Assembly: GCA_022600255.1 (NCBI GenBank)
Contig: JAHZKU010000121.1
Coordinates: 1-9,033 of the forward strand
From: Actinomycetes bacterium
Lineage (GTDB): Bacteria > Actinomycetota > Actinomycetes > S36-B12 > GCA-2699445
DNA: 9,033 nucleotides
Reading direction: 5' to 3'
Below the pieces are notes generated by a model that saw only the letters and a program-made list of their open reading frames with translations, was not told the DNA's origin and made no database searches. This document shows, piece by piece, positions 1 to 5,885 of this stretch (position 1 is the first letter of the stretch; each line of letters begins with the position of its first letter). Made by a program: the position numbers and the translations under genes.

Positions 1-478
1 CATCCAGGTTCAGAAGCCTTGCCCTTGGGACGCCGGGCCCGGGAGCAGGAATATCGCCCGCGCACCAATGTCAGGCTTGCCAAACATCGCCCGGGCTACT
101 TACCGATTTTGACGTTTGCGTGGACCTCGACCGAGAAGGCCGCGCTTTTCGCAATCTCGTGCGGTTCGGCCGCCCTCGCGATTCCGAGGTCACCAACGTC
201 GTTTCCCGGTTCCATCCTGAGGCTAAACCCAGTCATTAGGTGGCTGGTCCACCGAGTTTCAAGGATCCAGAAGCTGGCAATAGAACTTGGACATGGGTGC
301 AGACTCCGGAGATCTGCTCATCGTGCCTAGCCTCGCCCAATTCATACGACCGCCACCAATCCGATCACAATCTGCTCTTGATCAGGTCGGCAACTACCGC
401 CCTCTGAAACCACAAGTGGTGGGTCGCCCGGCGCTGTTCGACACAGACAACCCACCACGGTGGTGATTAGTCAGACGG
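1..478. other. Left-end region without a supportable gene
   Basis: No convincing coding region was found on either strand. A plus-strand frame stays open from the window edge to about 330, but it would need a TTG start. Its product is Arg-rich with no recognisable domain or Shine-Dalgarno site. A second plus-strand frame from an ATG at 293 to a stop at 464-466 gives a Pro-rich 57-residue peptide, also without a ribosome site. The only strong structure is the set of inverted repeats at 416-465, listed separately. The region is probably intergenic, or it holds a decayed gene. Confidence 0.5.
416..465 (-). terminator. Nested inverted repeats, probable terminator of the exported-protein gene
   Basis: GTGGTGGGT (416-424) and ACCCACCAC (450-458) form a perfect 9-bp inverted repeat with a 25-nt loop. 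The right arm also pairs with GTGGTG (460-465) in a 13-bp palindrome centred on base 459. The three arms can therefore form two mutually exclusive hairpins. They begin 14 bases beyond the stop codon of the minus-strand gene ending at 479, a suitable place for a terminator. There is no U-tract, which is common for actinobacterial terminators. A regulatory role for the alternative pairing cannot be excluded. Confidence 0.5.
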
Positions 479-874
479 TTACGTGGTCTGACTCGTCTGA
501 ACACTAAGTGCAATGGCTGTTAGGTTGGCGACCGTCCATCCCAAACTGCCGCCGTCGTCGTCGCACGTGATAGCTGACTGCGAAACGGTGCAATCGACCA
601 ATGCGCCCGTGCCGGTCGGTGTAACGGCAGCGGTTGTCGTCCCGTTTGTCGTCAAATCGTCGCTGACGTTGTAGACGATCGATGCCAGCGTGTCGCCGGA
701 GGAATCGGTATAGGTGAAGTCCGTTGATGTGACGGTAACACCAGACACGCTGTTGGATGCGTCACCCATGAAGGGATCGGCCGTCAGTGTGTTAGCAGCG
801 GTATAAGCTGACCCTCCTGCTACCACTAGGGCCGCACCGGCAAGAGCCGCACCGATCTGCGTCGATTTCTTCAT
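479..874 (-). CDS. Small exported protein of unknown function, Thr/Ser-rich
   Basis: The 131-residue product begins with a Sec-type signal: Lys2-Lys3, a hydrophobic Ala/Gly/Val core at about residues 7-23, and likely cleavage near residues 26-27 (A-Y-T-A-A). The mature part is rich in Thr, Ser, Asp and alternating Val/Ile, as expected of a beta-sandwich. Cys95 and Cys104 are its only cysteines and could form a disulfide outside the cell. There is no sorting motif, C-terminal membrane anchor or lipobox, so it is probably secreted or loosely held in the wall. The start is supported by AGGAG (bases 881-885 on the complement), 6 nt before the ATG. The overall style recalls small SipW/TasA-like exported actinobacterial proteins, but that is only a resemblance and I do not recognise the family. 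It appears monocistronic, 433 bp downstream of the YCII-like gene on the same strand. Confidence 0.75.
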   Translation of the reverse strand: MKKSTQIGAALAGAALVVAGGSAYTAANTLTADPFMGDASNSVSGVTVTSTDFTYTDSSGDTLASIVYNVSDDLTTNGTTTAAVTPTGTGALVDCTVSQSAITCDDDGGSLGWTVANLTAIALSVQTSQTT

Positions 875-893
875 TCTGTACTCCTGTGTGAGA

Positions 894-960
894 AGTGTCG
901 GACTGTGACTGCCGCCACCCGATCACTTTTAGTTACTTAAACGTACTGAGAGTGTCGGAC
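894..960. repeat. 10-bp direct repeat upstream of the exported-protein gene
   Basis: AGTGTCGGAC occurs at 894-903 and again at 951-960, 57 bp apart. Both copies lie in the 5' region of the minus-strand gene that starts at 874. The proximal copy is just beyond its ribosome site, and the distal copy is where upstream regulatory sites would lie. They may be paired binding sites, or a chance repeat. No clear -35/-10 pair was recognised between them. Confidence 0.35.
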
Positions 961-976
961 GGTTTCTTCAAGGAAG

Positions 977-1038
977 CCATCTTTAGACCCAGATGGAGCA
1001 AACCTGGCGCTCCTTAGGTCCAGATTTGAGAGCATCTG
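977..1038. repeat. Three adjacent small perfect hairpins
   Basis: Three perfect inverted repeats lie within 62 bp. CCATCT (977-982) pairs with AGATGG (991-996) over an 8-nt loop. GGAGC (995-999) pairs with GCTCC (1009-1013) over a 9-nt loop. CAGAT (1021-1025) pairs with ATCTG (1034-1038) over an 8-nt loop. The first two share two bases, so they compete. Each is short enough to arise by chance, so the density is the only unusual point. They could belong to the leader of the minus-strand exported-protein gene or to termination after the YCII-like gene. Confidence 0.35.
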
Positions 1039-1307
1039 CCCGGAAAAGGCACGGCATGATTGCCGAACTGCTTCAGCGGTTACAGGCGCGGCGGTGCAGC
1101 GTGCCTGGGGTAGGAACGCCAGCACGGGGAACTTGTTCGCGTGGGACTTCCGCGTCTGGCACCGGGACCTGCCGGAGGGAGCTGACCGGGCTGCCCTGCG
1201 GCTCGGCCTCCGTGTTGCAGTCGTGTTCGCGGCGTGCGTGCGCGATCCTGTTCAGGATGGATTCGGCCGAGATGTCCGATGCTGAACGGTCAGCCCAGCC
1301 GAGCAAA

Positions 1308-1622
1308 CTACCTGGGCATTTGGAAGGTTTCGTAGACCTCTACAGAGCCACCACGCTGGAGGGTGGGGCACCCGGCGGCGATTTCTGCGGCCGCGTCCAG
1401 ATCCGAAGTGCTAACAACCGTATAACCGGTGAGTTGCGAAGTGCCGGAATCAGATACCCCATCGCTGGTCACTGTCTTTGACGCTCCGAAGGGGTTACCA
1501 CCATCGACCAGTTGCGCGCCCATGCCGCGGTACCACTCGCCCCAGGCGGCCATTTCCGCTGCAACTGCTGCTTCGCCCTCTGGCATGCCTCCGCCGGTGT
1601 AAGCGAGTACGTAGTTGGTCAT
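1308..1622 (-). CDS. YCII-related (DGPF-type) small protein
   Basis: The 104-residue product starts M-T-N-Y-V-L-A-Y-T-G-G-G and matches the small cytoplasmic YCII-like proteins of actinobacteria. It has an N-terminal beta strand, a Gly-rich turn and an Ala/Glu-rich helix with W26 and W30 (A-A-W-G-E-W). V-D-G-G-N-P-F follows, then the strand T-G-Y-T-V-V near residue 67 and a C-terminal strand carrying V-E-V-Y-E. Such proteins adopt a dimeric ferredoxin-like fold. Their general function is unknown, though some relatives act as dehydrochlorinases or accompany ECF sigma factors. No sigma-factor gene is adjacent here. The length is normal for the family. AGGA, a short distance before the ATG on the complement, supports the start. 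The gene is divergent from the plus-strand gene at 1758. Confidence 0.85.
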   Translation of the reverse strand: MTNYVLAYTGGGMPEGEAAVAAEMAAWGEWYRGMGAQLVDGGNPFGASKTVTSDGVSDSGTSQLTGYTVVSTSDLDAAAEIAAGCPTLQRGGSVEVYETFQMPR

Positions 1623-1643
1623 CTTGGATTCCTAACGTCGATT

Positions 1644-1717
1644 GGCTCGCGGGACTCAACAGACCCATGCCCAGCAGGCCTCACATTCCGACCGGTTGGC
1701 CGGGGTGCCCGCGAGCC
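1644..1717. repeat. Perfect 10-bp inverted repeat bounding a 74-bp segment
   Basis: GGCTCGCGGG (1644-1653) is the exact reverse complement of CCCGCGAGCC (1708-1717), with 54 bases between them. The inner segment also holds CCGG-TTGG-CCGG (1692-1703). The pair lies in the divergent gap between the YCII-like gene and the small plus-strand gene at 1758. It could be a spaced operator, a transcribed hairpin, or the terminal repeats of a tiny non-autonomous element. No target-site duplication is visible at its edges (AT and TA dinucleotides flank it only loosely), so the mobile-element reading is weak. Confidence 0.45.
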
Positions 1718-1757
1718 TACCCAACAACGCCGCGGGTCGCGCCCGGGGTTGCTCAGC

Positions 1758-2051
1758 ATGGGGGATGGTTCGGCGCCCGGCCAGTCACCGTCACCGAGCC
1801 CCACGGCCAGCGCGACCGGGACGACGACTCCAGGTGATTCCAACGCCGATTACACCAGCTGCGCCAAACGGTACGGCGAACTCGTTCTCCAGATGAGAGT
1901 CTCAGGTGTTGAGCCATCCGCTACCCAGTTGGATCGGTGGACGGCAGACGCCGAGACTGCGGCAGAGTTGGCTCGCGACAACGATGTGGCCGGGGCCAGG
2001 GCAAAGATTTGTGGCACAGCTAAAGAGGTGGAGGCAGTTGTCGGCGGCTGA
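1758..2051 (+). CDS. Small helical protein with lipoprotein-like linker but no signal peptide
   Basis: From the ATG at 1758 the product has 97 residues. Residues 5-26 are a Ser/Pro/Thr/Gly linker of the kind that follows the lipid-anchored Cys in actinobacterial lipoproteins. The rest is predicted helical, with Cys35 and Cys85 able to form a disulfide, and starts N-A-D-Y-T-S-C. No hydrophobic segment or lipobox precedes the linker in this frame, although the frame stays open to 1512. In the +1 frame a Gly-Cys-Ser lies just before the ATG, but its upstream residues are not convincingly hydrophobic. The ribosome site is weak. The gene may therefore be a lipoprotein that lost its 5' end, or a protein with a mis-set start. 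It precedes the intact lipoprotein gene at 2129 by 77 bp on the same strand. I do not recognise the family. Confidence 0.55.
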   Translation: MGDGSAPGQSPSPSPTASATGTTTPGDSNADYTSCAKRYGELVLQMRVSGVEPSATQLDRWTADAETAAELARDNDVAGARAKICGTAKEVEAVVGG

Positions 2052-2128
2052 TCCGGATCTCGGCAGTTCAGCTTTCGGGGTCCCTCGGTGAAGAAGTTCC
2101 ATGGGAGTCGGCTAGTCGTGGAGGAAGA

Positions 2129-2620
2129 ATGACCAGATCGCTCGCAGCAGTCCTGCTCGTAGGCGGAGCCACGTTGGCCCTCTCGGTGTCCGCGTGCTCC
2201 TCAACCTCAGACACGTCAGAGTCGGCCAGTCCGATGGCGACGACCAGTTCATCGGCGAGCGCAGATCCTGGTGGTAATGCGTTGCCCAGCCCGACATTCA
2301 CCGGCGCCAACGCGGACTTCTGCAACGAGTTCGTGAAGATCGGTCTGGCGGGCGAAGATGTGGCGAAGACCATGCAGGGCGGAGATACTTCCGCTCAACA
2401 GCAGGCACAGGCCGCCTTCGATGCGCAGCTTTCGGGTTTGGAATCGTCCCTACCAGAAGATGCACCGACCGCTGTCCAGACCGCAGTGCAGGAGTTGAAG
2501 ACTGTCCCCGGCGAGGACTCGCAGACCTTGAGTGGTGACAAGCTGGAGTCGTTGATGGACACGTTGGGCGAGTACGCCGGAAAGGCCTGTCCGACAGCGG
2601 CCCCGACCCCGGCCGGCTGA
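2129..2620 (+). CDS. Small lipoprotein of unknown function
   Basis: The 163-residue product has a classic lipoprotein signal: Arg3, a hydrophobic core at residues 5-19, and lipobox V-S-A-C with Cys23 as the lipidated residue. A Ser/Thr/Ala-rich linker spans about residues 24-57. The globular part (about 60-154) opens N-A-D-F-C-N-E-F and is mostly helical, rich in Ala, Gln, Glu and Asp. Cys65 and Cys154 probably form a disulfide outside the membrane. GGAGG at 2120-2124 lies 4 nt before the ATG and fixes the start. The layout (linker, N-A-D-aromatic-Cys, helices, late Cys) mirrors the gene at 1758, so the two may be diverged paralogues or a two-gene unit. Small outer-face lipoproteins of this type are common in actinobacteria, and a specific function cannot be given. 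Confidence 0.85.
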   Translation: MTRSLAAVLLVGGATLALSVSACSSTSDTSESASPMATTSSSASADPGGNALPSPTFTGANADFCNEFVKIGLAGEDVAKTMQGGDTSAQQQAQAAFDAQLSGLESSLPEDAPTAVQTAVQELKTVPGEDSQTLSGDKLESLMDTLGEYAGKACPTAAPTPAG

Positions 2621-2651
2621 CCTCTTGGAGTAGATCGCGGCGTGCTGACCT

Positions 2652-2663
2652 GCCGGCGCCGGC
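2652..2663 (+). terminator. GC-rich palindrome after the lipoprotein gene
   Basis: GCCGGCGCCGGC is a perfect 12-bp palindrome starting 31 bases after the lipoprotein stop codon, with GAC (2647-2649) and GTC (2666-2668) extending the symmetry across two mismatched positions. It can fold into a short GC stem and is followed by TTGTCAT rather than a true U-tract. It is a plausible terminator for the plus-strand genes. Confidence 0.4.
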
Positions 2664-2698
2664 TTGTCATGTGCGTAGCTTGGTGTCACGGTCCGGTG

Positions 2699-2882
2699 GG
2701 CACGAGAGCCCTGTGTCAACCTCTCGGGCCAAATGGTAGGCAGGGGTTTGGCGAATGAAGCGATTTTGATCTGCATTCATCGCCGCCCGAATCCCGAGCT
2801 CAAGCACGTCCGGACTCGAATCCCGACCCCTGGCCAGTGGGAGTCCCCTCGCTTGCAGCGGGGGTCTCGGAAGCGAGGCTTC
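2699..2882. repeat. Cluster of inverted repeats, candidate structured RNA
   Basis: CGAGAG (2703-2708) pairs with CTCTCG (2721-2726), extended by GGC/GCC across one mismatch. CAGGGGT (2741-2747) pairs perfectly with ACCCCTG (2826-2832). It encloses GGCG-A-ATGAA (2750-2759), which pairs with TTCAT-CGCC (2776-2784) with one bulged A. Next, GAG-T-CCCC-T-CGCT (2841-2853) pairs with AGCG-GGGG-T-CTC (2857-2868) over a 3-nt loop, with one mismatch and one bulge. GAAGC-GAG-GCTTC (2870-2882) then forms a tight hairpin. An alternative 8-bp pairing, CCTCGCTT (2847-2854) with AAGCGAGG (2871-2878), competes with the last two. CGAATCCCGA is also repeated at 2788-2797 and 2817-2826. This may be bidirectional termination, a small RNA, or chance folding of GC-rich DNA. 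No known RNA family was recognised. Confidence 0.35.
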
Positions 2883-2989
2883 GGTACGTTGAAGTTGGAG
2901 AATGCCCAGTATTGTCAAGGCCGCACAGCATTGATTCCCGGTCCTAGGGATGGTGACGCGTTGCCCCACATTGAGGTCGGGACATTTCT

Positions 2990-3049
2990 AGCAACCCGTG
3001 TCCGGCTGGTGACCCCAGAAACTGGTCCTGGTTGCTGTGTGACGCAGCA
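2990..3049. repeat. Two overlapping inverted repeats near the end of the SulP gene
   Basis: AGCAACC (2990-2996) and GGTTGCT (3030-3036) form a perfect 7-bp pair. They enclose CCAG-AAA-CTGG (3015-3025). TGCTG (3033-3037) can instead pair with CAGCA (3045-3049). The elements lie 38 bases beyond the SulP stop codon, so they are candidates for termination of that minus-strand transcript. No U-tract is present. Confidence 0.35.
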
Positions 3050-3086
3050 GTTGGCGCGACCAATCTCCACCACGCCGACCACTAGG

Positions 3087-4832
3087 TCACCGGCTCTCGG
3101 ATTCGTCCTGGTCGCGGGGCCCCTCCCCGTCGGTAAGCGGGCGCGCTTTGAAGGCCGACACTAACGTCGGCAGCGTTGGGTAGATGTGATCGGTTCCGAT
3201 GTCCTTTATGAGGCCCGTAGGCTCCAGGTCTTCTATCAGCTCCCGCTTGGCACGCACGAGCACGAGTCGAACACTTTGTAGCTTCAAATCTTGCTGCAGA
3301 CGTTGTAGCGTCTGCGTGGCCGTAGCGTCCACCTCGATGATCGCCTCGCAATTGAGTGCGAACCAATCCAGCGAAGGCTCCCGCTCTTTGGCGAGTTTCA
3401 TCGCACTGTGCAGGAAGTTGTCGGCGTTGGCGAAGAAGAGCGGGGAATCGTAGCGGAACACGAGCAATCCGGGCACTTCAACGGCATCGGGGAAATCGTC
3501 CACATCATGCATCCCCGGTACTTCGGGCACGAGGCCGAGCGCCGAAGAATGGGGCCGAGCGACCCGCGTCAGCAGCTCTAGGACGGACACGGAAATCGCA
3601 ATCAACACGCCATACAGCACCCCCGCCACAAGGACTCCGACAACAGTCAAGGTCGCCAGTAGGAACTCAGTACGTCGGAACTGCCAAAGTCGCAGGTATT
3701 CGGTCCGATCAATCAGCAGGACCGCTGCATGCACCACAAGAGCTGCCAATCCCGCCTGAGGCAGTACGGCCAGAACCGGGCCAGCGAACAACAACACCGC
3801 GATCAGGCCAACGGCAACCACCAGGGAATACCCCTGCGAAGTCGCCCGACTCGACCTGGCTACAGACGTTCGACTTCCGCTGCTGGACACCGGCATGCCC
3901 GACAGGACCCCCGCCCCCAGATTCGCGACCCCCAGAGCGCGCAGTTCAACCCCGGCCTGAATCGGCGGATCATCCGGTTCTCGGAAGGCCCGTCCTGTCA
4001 ATGCGACATCGGTGAACGCAACCAGAGAGACCCCCAAGGCACCCACAACAATCAACTGCCACTCCGGGCCGGTGAGGTTGGGTAGTGAAGGCATGGGCAG
4101 GCCTGCAGGCACATCACCAACCAGCGGTACGGGCAGCCCCAGCGCTGCCAGGACTGCGGCGAATCCCGCAGCGACGACCATGGCAATGAGCGGTCCGGGG
4201 AGTTTGGGCCACAACCATCGCAACCCGAACAGCAGGGCCAGAATGCAGGCAGACAGCACCACGTTCGCGATGTCAGCCTCACCAAGGGACCCCATGACCT
4301 GCCAAATGTGCCCCACGACCGATTCGTATTCGACTTGAATGCCGAACAGACGATCGAGCTGACCTTCGATCATCAAGAGGGCGATGCCGGTCATATAACC
4401 GACCAGGACCGGCCTGGAGAATAGGTCTGCGATGAAGCCGAGCCGGAGCGCACTTGCCAGCACACACACGACCCCCACACCCAGCGCCAACGCAGCCACG
4501 AGCGCCGGATAGCGATCGGGATTCGTCACGACCAGAGGCGCCACGACAGCTGCACTCATCAAGGCCACACTCGATTCCGGACCCAGGCTGAGCAGCCTTG
4601 AGGTTCCCAAAATCGCGTAGATCACAAGGGCCGGCAGGCAGGCCCACAGCCCGACTATGGGCGCCACGCCGGCCACCGTAGAGTAGGCCATCACCTGCGG
4701 CACGAGATAGACCAGAACCGTGATTCCGGCCACCACGTTGCGACGACCCCACGGCTTCAGATCACCTGATATCCCGGGGAAGACCCGGGCTACTAGCCGA
4801 CGCCAACTGGCTGCAGGCTCCCCCATCGACAT
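3087..4832 (-). CDS. SulP-family inorganic anion transporter with C-terminal STAS domain
   Basis: The 581-residue inner-membrane permease is complete. Residues 30-420 hold the transmembrane core. The family signature is clear at about 47-86 (M-A-Y-S-T-V-A-G, P-I-V-G-L-W, then G-T-S-R-L-L-S-L-G-P). The conserved A-N-L-G-A-G and S-G-S-R-T-S segment lies at 303-323. A cytoplasmic STAS domain spans about 435-565, with the usual Asp loop at D502-A-T-A-T. The acidic, Arg-rich tail (566-581) is dispensable-looking. Family members move sulfate, bicarbonate or other anions, often as H+ or Na+ symporters. The substrate cannot be read from sequence, and no sulfate-assimilation or carbonic anhydrase gene is adjacent. 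The ATG at 4832 is preceded by AGGG at a loose distance on the complement, and an in-frame ATG two codons later is an alternative start. It is probably monocistronic. Confidence 0.95.
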   Translation of the reverse strand: MSMGEPAASWRRLVARVFPGISGDLKPWGRRNVVAGITVLVYLVPQVMAYSTVAGVAPIVGLWACLPALVIYAILGTSRLLSLGPESSVALMSAAVVAPLVVTNPDRYPALVAALALGVGVVCVLASALRLGFIADLFSRPVLVGYMTGIALLMIEGQLDRLFGIQVEYESVVGHIWQVMGSLGEADIANVVLSACILALLFGLRWLWPKLPGPLIAMVVAAGFAAVLAALGLPVPLVGDVPAGLPMPSLPNLTGPEWQLIVVGALGVSLVAFTDVALTGRAFREPDDPPIQAGVELRALGVANLGAGVLSGMPVSSSGSRTSVARSSRATSQGYSLVVAVGLIAVLLFAGPVLAVLPQAGLAALVVHAAVLLIDRTEYLRLWQFRRTEFLLATLTVVGVLVAGVLYGVLIAISVSVLELLTRVARPHSSALGLVPEVPGMHDVDDFPDAVEVPGLLVFRYDSPLFFANADNFLHSAMKLAKEREPSLDWFALNCEAIIEVDATATQTLQRLQQDLKLQSVRLVLVRAKRELIEDLEPTGLIKDIGTDHIYPTLPTLVSAFKARPLTDGEGPRDQDESESR

Positions 4833-5170
4833 GACGCAACCCTAGTGCTCGAGCCAGACCGGTGGGCGGTTCGTCATCGGGACGTCCGACCTAGTGGGTC
4901 ATAGGCACCCTAAGCCGCCAGGACTTCGCGTGTCTCGTGCTAGGCCTCACCAACCCGATGAGCCGAAGGATCGTCGGCAATAGCCCCAGCAGGACTCAGA
5001 CCGTCAACAGCAATTCAACCGCCAACACCACCAAGATGCACCAACAAAGGGTCGTCGGCGACCAGGGTCAGCTTGCATGCTTGGGATCAAGGCGCCGCAG
5101 TTCGTGGCATCCCCACAGCAGCTTGCCTGGTTGTCACGCTGCCGAAGCCAGGCGCTGCTAGCGTCGCGGT
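4833..5170. other. Divergent intergenic region between SulP and the nuclease-like gene
   Basis: These 338 bases must contain the promoters of both divergent genes, but no good -35/-10 pair was recognised. A plus-strand frame at 4937-5161 is open, yet its product is polar, low in hydrophobic residues and without a ribosome site. It is probably not a gene. The notable element is the long hairpin at 5117-5159, directly before the plus-strand gene. Confidence 0.45.
5117..5159 (+). repeat. 12-bp hairpin directly upstream of the nuclease-like gene
   Basis: AGCAGC (5117-5122) and GCCTGG (5125-5130), separated by a bulged TT, pair perfectly with CCAGGC (5148-5153) and GCTGCT (5154-5159) over a 17-nt loop. 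The stem ends 11 bases before the proposed GTG start at 5171 and so occupies the place of a ribosome site. It could be an attenuator or a translation-blocking leader, or a binding site for a dimeric protein, possibly the winged-helix product of the gene itself. Confidence 0.5.
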
Positions 5171-5854
5171 GTGGACTTGGTTGCCCCGGGTATCGGGACT
5201 TTACGTGAATCGCCGCTGCACGCCAGCTTGAAGGCGCACTTCGGGGCGGGCGCCCGATCCGAGGTGGCTGTCGCGGGCTATGTCATTGATCTAGTGCGCG
5301 GTGATGAGCTCGTGGAGATTCAGACTAGAGGATTCTCCGCCCTGCGCCCGAAGCTCAATGCGCTGTTGCCAAATCACCAGGTCCGAGTTGTGCACCCGAT
5401 CCCCAGCCACAAATGGATCGTGAAAGTTGCTGACACCGGGGAGATTCTCAGCCGGCGCAAATCGCCCAAGCGTGGTTCCACGGTGGACGTTTTTGCGGAG
5501 CTGGTCAGCATTCCGTCGGCGCTTGCCGACCCAAACTTCAGCTTGGACATCGTACTGACGCACGAAGATGAGGTGCAGCGATACGACGGCAAGCGCGGCT
5601 GGCGCCGCCGCGGGTGGGTTGTGCAGGAGCGGGTGCTGCTGGAACTAGCCGGAGTGACCCGAATCGAACAGCCCGCTGACCTCTGGAAACTGTTGCCACA
5701 GTCGCTGCCTAGGGAGTTCACCACCGCAGACCTCGCCACTGGTATCGGCTGCCAACGCCGGGTGGCCCAACAGGTGGCCTACTGTCTCCGTAAGCTGGGT
5801 CTGGTCGAGTCGGTCGGGAAACGGGGCAACACCATCCGGTACTGCAGGACTTAG
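5171..5854 (+). CDS. Uncharacterised protein with nuclease-like N-terminal half and winged-helix C-terminus
   Basis: The 227-residue product belongs to a family I recall as uncharacterised and scattered among bacteria. Residues 14-75 read like a PD-(D/E)XK core: E31 in a helix, D40 in a strand (Y-V-I-D-L-V), then L-V-E49-I-Q51, i.e. D-x(8)-ExQ in place of ExK. A basic patch follows at about 95-102 (R-R-K-S-P-K-R-G) and again at 140-148. Residues 183-224 (F-T-T-A-D-L-A to I-R-Y-C-R) fit a winged helix-turn-helix with a basic wing (G-K-R-G-N). Together these suggest a DNA-binding protein with possible nuclease activity; catalysis is inferred, not shown. The GTG start has no clear ribosome site, and other starts a few codons away are possible. 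It is alone on its strand, divergent from SulP and convergent with the glycosyltransferase. No restriction, methylase or toxin partner is present. Confidence 0.8.
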   Translation: MDLVAPGIGTLRESPLHASLKAHFGAGARSEVAVAGYVIDLVRGDELVEIQTRGFSALRPKLNALLPNHQVRVVHPIPSHKWIVKVADTGEILSRRKSPKRGSTVDVFAELVSIPSALADPNFSLDIVLTHEDEVQRYDGKRGWRRRGWVVQERVLLELAGVTRIEQPADLWKLLPQSLPREFTTADLATGIGCQRRVAQQVAYCLRKLGLVESVGKRGNTIRYCRT

Positions 5855-5885
5855 TCGTCGCGGCTGCCTACCTGGCGCGGCGCGC

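Larger units (their letters stand above)
875..1307. other. Gene-poor gap between the YCII-like and exported-protein genes
   Basis: This 433-bp stretch should hold the terminator of the YCII-like gene and the promoter of the exported-protein gene. Several short frames are open, but none has a recognisable domain, a ribosome site or a conventional start. The main ones are a TTG-started minus frame at 1073-1306 directly after the YCII stop and a plus frame at 993-1481 that runs antisense through that gene. The supportable contents are the direct repeat at 894-960 and the hairpins at 977-1038. From 1039 to 1307 I see nothing specific. Confidence 0.45.
2621..3086. other. Convergent gap without a supportable gene, rich in inverted repeats
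   Basis: These 466 bases separate the lipoprotein gene from the SulP gene, which points towards it. Open frames exist on both strands, for example plus 2733-3164 and minus 2667-2969, but none has a domain, a ribosome site or a natural composition. The content that stands out is base-pairing potential: the palindrome at 2652, the cluster at 2699-2882, and the pairs at 2990-3049. Confidence 0.5.

Noticed and set aside
19..330. Plus-strand open frame at the left edge
   Set aside because: TTG start, Arg-rich product, no domain. It could be the tail of a longer gene entering from the left, but nothing supports this.
293..466. Short plus-strand frame (57 codons) from ATG
   Set aside because: No ribosome site, Pro-rich product without similarity to a family, and its 3' end overlaps the inverted repeats at 416-465.
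1073..1306. Minus-strand open frame of 77 codons directly after the YCII-like stop
   Set aside because: It needs a TTG start with no ribosome site, and the product has no recognisable domain.
993..1481. Plus-strand open frame of 162 codons
   Set aside because: It runs antisense through the YCII-like gene, has an unnatural Arg/Cys/Ser-rich product and no ribosome site.
2788..2826. Direct repeat CGAATCCCGA as a possible CRISPR or attachment-site signal
   Set aside because: Only two 10-bp copies 29 bases apart, with no further units, no integrase and no cas genes in the window.
2739..2836. tRNA-like region: 7-bp stem, a sequence resembling a T-loop (CTCGAAT) and a following CCA
   Set aside because: The T-stem has mismatches at both ends, the would-be D-loop is far too long, and the CCA is out of register with the acceptor stem. 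No cloverleaf can be formed.
2733..3164. Plus-strand open frame of 143 codons in the convergent gap
   Set aside because: Its 3' end overlaps the end of the SulP gene antisense, its composition is unnatural, and it crosses the hairpin cluster.
3356..4338. Long plus-strand frames opposite the SulP gene
   Set aside because: These are antisense shadows of a well-supported transporter gene, and their products are Pro/Arg-rich without domains.
4937..5161. Plus-strand open frame of 74 codons upstream of the nuclease-like gene
   Set aside because: Low-complexity polar product, no ribosome site, and the upstream hairpin lies within it.
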